Below are positions 60,588 through 64,000 of a stretch of DNA of 64,000 nucleotides, in pieces. This DNA is from Gonium pectorale (taxonomy: Eukaryota > Chlorophyta > Chlorophyceae > Chlamydomonadales > Volvocaceae), in the NCBI GenBank assembly GCA_001584585.1, contig LSYV01000011.1, positions 2,491,774 to 2,555,773 of the forward strand. Direction: 5' to 3'. The position numbers and the translations under genes are program-made. Numbering within the stretch: position 1 is the stretch's first letter; each line of letters opens with the position of its first letter. The notes beneath the pieces were generated by a model. That model did no database searches and was not told the DNA's origin. It worked only from the letters and a program-made list of their open reading frames with translations.

Positions 60588-63500
60588 CACCTCCCACCAC
60601 CACCACCGGATGTCCACCATGCGCTGGCCCTCGCCCGGCCCCTACCGCCGGGGGACGGCCTCGTCCTTTCGACTCTGGACCAGCGTGAGGGGCCGATAGA
60701 CCCGGATGACAGCCTCATACTGTCGGCCCTCGAACGGCAGGAGCGGCCCGCTCCGGACCCCAACAGTGACGGCCTCCAACACAGTCATCCGGACTGCCAG
60801 CCCAGCACCAGCCGCGCGGCTACCTCTGGAAGTGCTGGGAGCGGCCCAGGGGGCCAGGGCGGGCGCCGGCAGCAGCGGAGCCGGGAGCTCAACGCGGCCG
60901 CGCTCACGCAGTCCATAACGCGCACGGGCTCGGTGGCGGAGCTGGAGGCCCTGGTGCGGAAGCACCGCCGCAAGTTCAACCACATCCACGTCGCGGCGGC
61001 CATCGTGCGGCTGGCCAAGCTCAGGAGCGGCTCCGCGGATGGGGAGCGGGCGGCCTTGTTGCAGCCCGCGGGACAGCCGGGCGAGGAGTCGCGGCCCCAT
61101 TCCCAGCACATGCAGCAGCAGGGATGGGAGCCGCAACAGCAGCAGCATCAGACCCCGCAGCCTGGTGGGTCGAACGGGCATCATCCGGTGGCAGTGGCGG
61201 GCAGCGGGGTGCAGCCTGGGGGGGTCCCTCCTGCCACCGAGCCGGCGGCCTCCACAGCAGCGGCGCCCCGGCCGGGGCGACGGAGGCCGCCGGCAGGCGG
61301 GCAGCCCTCCCCGCTGTCGCCCCCCCTCCTCGCCGACCTGACTGCCGACTTTGTGGCCGTGCACGAGCAGTACGACACTGCGCGGCAGTACGCCAATGTA
61401 ATCTGGGCGCTGGGCTGCCTGGGCTGCGAGCCCAACCCGCGCCTGCTGCCCGCCGCCGCGGCCTCGCTGCTCGCGGCGGACAGCGCGAAGCTGACGGGCG
61501 CGCCGCCCCAGGAGCTTTCCAACCTCGCACTCGGTCTGGCCAAGCTCGGGTACCGCGATGTGGCCCTGTGGTCGGCCATTATCGCCGCCGGCAAGCAGCG
61601 CCTGGAGGCCTTCAAGCCGCAGGAGCTGCACAATCTGGCCTGGGCCGTCGCCGCCGCCAGCCAGGATCGAAGCATGATATCGGCCGCCGTGCAGACGGCG
61701 CTGCCGCAGCTGCGGCGGTTCAACCCCTCGGGCCTGGCCAACCTGCTGTGGGCTTGCGCAACCGCGCAGTGCGAGTGCGGCGAGCTCTTCGACGGCGCGG
61801 CGACGGTGCTGCTGGCGGCGCCGCCGGCGGCGCTGGGCAGCCAGGATGTGGCCAACACGGCCTGGGCGTTCGCCAAGCTTCAGCACCAGCACCCGGCTTT
61901 GATGGCCCACCTGGCGAGCAGGGTGTTGGGGGGCGGGGCGGAGCTGCTGGCGGGCGCCGCCACGCAGGAGCTGGTAAGCATGCTGTGGGCCTTCGCGGCG
62001 CAGCCGCCGCCAGCCACGGCGCTGATGGCGGCGGCAGCGGTTCGGGAAGCGGCGGCAAGGAGCGGCGGTGGCGGCGTCGGCGGCCTCCGTCAAGGGGCAG
62101 CTGAGGAGGGTCGGCCGGCGGCAGACTTCGCGCTGGGGGAAGCCCACTCAGCGGTTGGTCGCACCCCCTCATCCGGGCCCACGTCAGCATCCATCGTCAC
62201 AGCCGGCCTAGTTCCGCAGCTGCTGGCTGTGCTCTTACCGGAGCTCGCACGGCGGCACGACCTCACGCCCCAGGGCGCCAGTAACGCGCTGTGGGCGGCA
62301 GGCCGGCTACAGCCCGCGCCGCTGCCGGCCGCGCCGCTGGCGGCGCTCCTGGCCGCCGCAGGCGCGCGCGCCGGCGGCATGTCGGACCAGGAGCTCGCCA
62401 ACGCGCTGTGGGCGGCGGGGGAGCTGCGCGCCGCGGGCCACCGCGTGTCGGCCGACTCCATCGCCCAGCTCGTGTCCACGGCCTGCTGCCCGCAGCGGCT
62501 CGAGTCGCTTGGGCCACCGGCGCTGGCGCAGCTCATGGCGGCCGCCGCCAAGCTGCGGCTGCCGCGCGTTTCGCGCTTCGTGGGCGCGGTGGATGCGCTG
62601 GGCCAGCGGCTGCTGCGGGTGCTGCCGGGCTGCGGGCCGCAGGAGCTTTGCGTGATGGCGGCCAGCCTGGCGGAGGCGGTGCATGTGTGCCGCTACTGCA
62701 ACCCCATCCTGCTCAACGGTCTGGGCAACGTGGCGGCGGCGCGGGTGGACCGAATGGACCCCCAGGTGCGTCGGGGTGCGGGCGTTTTGGGGGGCGGGAG
62801 CGGAGGCGCAGCGGAGAAGTGTGTTGTAACTGCGAAAAGCGCGCTCAGCCAGTGACACGAGACGAGGGCAGTGTGTGTGGGAGGGGGGGCGCTTCACGTT
62901 GACCGCGCACGCTGTTGTTGGGTTTCTGGCATCCGCAATTTCGGTTGCCGCCCTGGGTGGAAGGTGAGAGGGCTTGTCGCTGTCGCTCTCGCAGCCAAGC
63001 CCCTCCCTCCCGCCAAGCACTGGCGGGAAGGGCGACAACGACACAGGCCGAGATGGCTGTACCATGTAGGGAAGGGAGGCATGTGAGCGCTGGGTTTCCA
63101 TCCGCGACGCGCCTCCGCCAGGCATGCCACCGTGTGCCGGCCCTTGACAGCACCCGCGCGCCCGCCTCCCGGCCGCCTCCTCCCTGTCCGTTCTCCCTTC
63201 GTAGGGCCTCAGCATGCTGCTCTGGTCGTTTGCGCGTGCCAAGCACTACCACGGGCCCCTCACCTCGGCCATCTGCCGCGTGGCTTCCCCGCGGCTCCGC
63301 GAGTTCAGCGACTTCGAGCTGTCGAACCTGGTGTGCGCGCTGGCGGTGCTCGAGTGCCAGGAGCGACAGCTGCTGGTGCGCGCCGCAAGGGTGCTGGTGG
63401 CGAGGGTGCGGCTCCGGAGGCAGCGCCTCTCGGCGGCGCCGGATGCAGCAGCGGCGGCGGTGGCAGCGGCGGCGATGGGTATGGGCGTGCGGTGGGCAGG

Positions 63501-64000
63501 GGAGCGGCAACGGGAGCAGCGGGAGGCCGACGGGGCGCAGGCGCGGCAGCGGCGGCGAGAGCGGCCAGAGGAGGTGGAGGAGGCGGAGGAGGCGGGGTCC
63601 TTGCGTTTGCGGGCGGCAGGTGCACAGCGGCAGCAGCACGCGCAACAGCAGCCGCAACTGCGGGGGCACGCAACGGTGATCTCCGGGGCGGATGCCGCGG
63701 GCTGGGCTGATGCTGACGACATCGGGCGGAGAAGAAGCGTCGCCGACGCAGAGCCCGGGGGGGCGCTGGGGAGTCCAGACGGGACATCCCAGGATGCGGC
63801 GGGTTTGGGGGCAGCCACGGCCGGCAGCTCCGACACCTCCGAAGGCTGTAGCAGCGGCGTGGACGCCCCGTCGACGCCGCTGCACCCTTTACCTCCGCTT
63901 CAAGCGGGGACCCGGGCGCCCGTCCCGCCCGCCGCGCCNCNGCGACCGCGCGCGAGGCGACGGACGGCGGCCGCCGCGCGCACGTCGCACGCGGCGTCGG
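60588..64000 (+). CDS. Octatricopeptide-repeat (OPR) protein, partial at both ends
   Basis: Predicted organelle RNA-binding protein; OPR proteins steer maturation, stability or translation of single plastid or mitochondrial mRNAs. The exon 60588-62765 (726 codons) follows the acceptor CTGCAACAG, and the next begins at 63205 and runs past the window end. The N-terminal helical motif ELNAAALTQSITRTGSVAEL precedes RKHRRKFNHIHVAAAIVRLA, a common lead-in of algal OPR proteins. Repeats of about 38 residues follow: PQELSNLALGLAKLGY, PQELHNLAWAVAAAS, PSGLANLLWACATAQ, SQDVANTAWAFAKLQ, TQELVSMLWAFAAQP, PQGASNALWAAGRLQ, DQELANALWAAGELR, then GLSMLLWSFARAKHY after the intron. Long Ala/Gln/Arg-rich inserts break the array. 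The end includes two ambiguous bases near 63,939-63,941. A C-terminal RAP domain may lie outside the window. Confidence 0.88.

Overview
The window is nuclear DNA from a volvocine/chlamydomonadalean green alga. The sequence is GC-rich and genes are split by many short GT-AG introns. TGTAA poly(A) signals lie downstream of most stop codons. There is a light-harvesting antenna gene of photosystem I, a nuclear gene for a plastid ribosomal protein, an octatricopeptide-repeat (OPR) protein, and a secreted protein with an SPPP-type hinge like those of volvocine cell-wall proteins. I rebuilt gene structures by hand from splice sites and reading phase. For most genes every exon joins in frame, and the joins restore known family motifs.

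Layout. 1.3-4.8 kb (minus): a secreted copper oxygenase (LPMO) with a Pro-rich hinge and CxxC repeats. 6.2-26.5 kb (minus): one gene of about 20 kb encoding roughly 3,500 residues. It has a very long armadillo/HEAT-like helical region, then a TIR domain with the glutamate of NAD-cleaving TIRs, then a coiled-coil tail; the plan recalls animal SARM1. A decayed L1-type retrotransposon (11.3-16.1 kb, opposite strand) sits inside one of its introns and runs into an assembly gap (16,103-16,406). 28.3-32.4 kb (minus): a five-bladed beta-propeller glycosidase-like protein, divergent from a HIT/HINT nucleotide hydrolase (32.7-34.3 kb, plus).

34.9-45.1 kb is a translation block: RPS18 (minus), plastid ribosomal protein L10 (minus) and RPS8 (plus), the last two sharing a 250-bp divergent promoter. 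46.3-48.3 kb (plus): an LHCA antenna gene with eight exons. 50.0-50.6 kb (minus): a small methyl-CpG-binding-domain protein. 51.8-54.0 kb (minus): RNase H1 with hybrid-binding and catalytic domains. 56.5-57.1 kb (minus): a small basic protein with a PP1-docking-like RVxF motif, divergent from an unrecognised, probably plastid-targeted protein (57.3-58.8 kb, plus). 60.6 kb to the end (plus): an OPR protein cut by the window edge.

The genes do not form one pathway. The translation and photosynthesis genes are ordinary housekeeping loci. The unusual content is the ARM-TIR gene with its nested retroelement and repeated intron sequences, and the multidomain LPMO.
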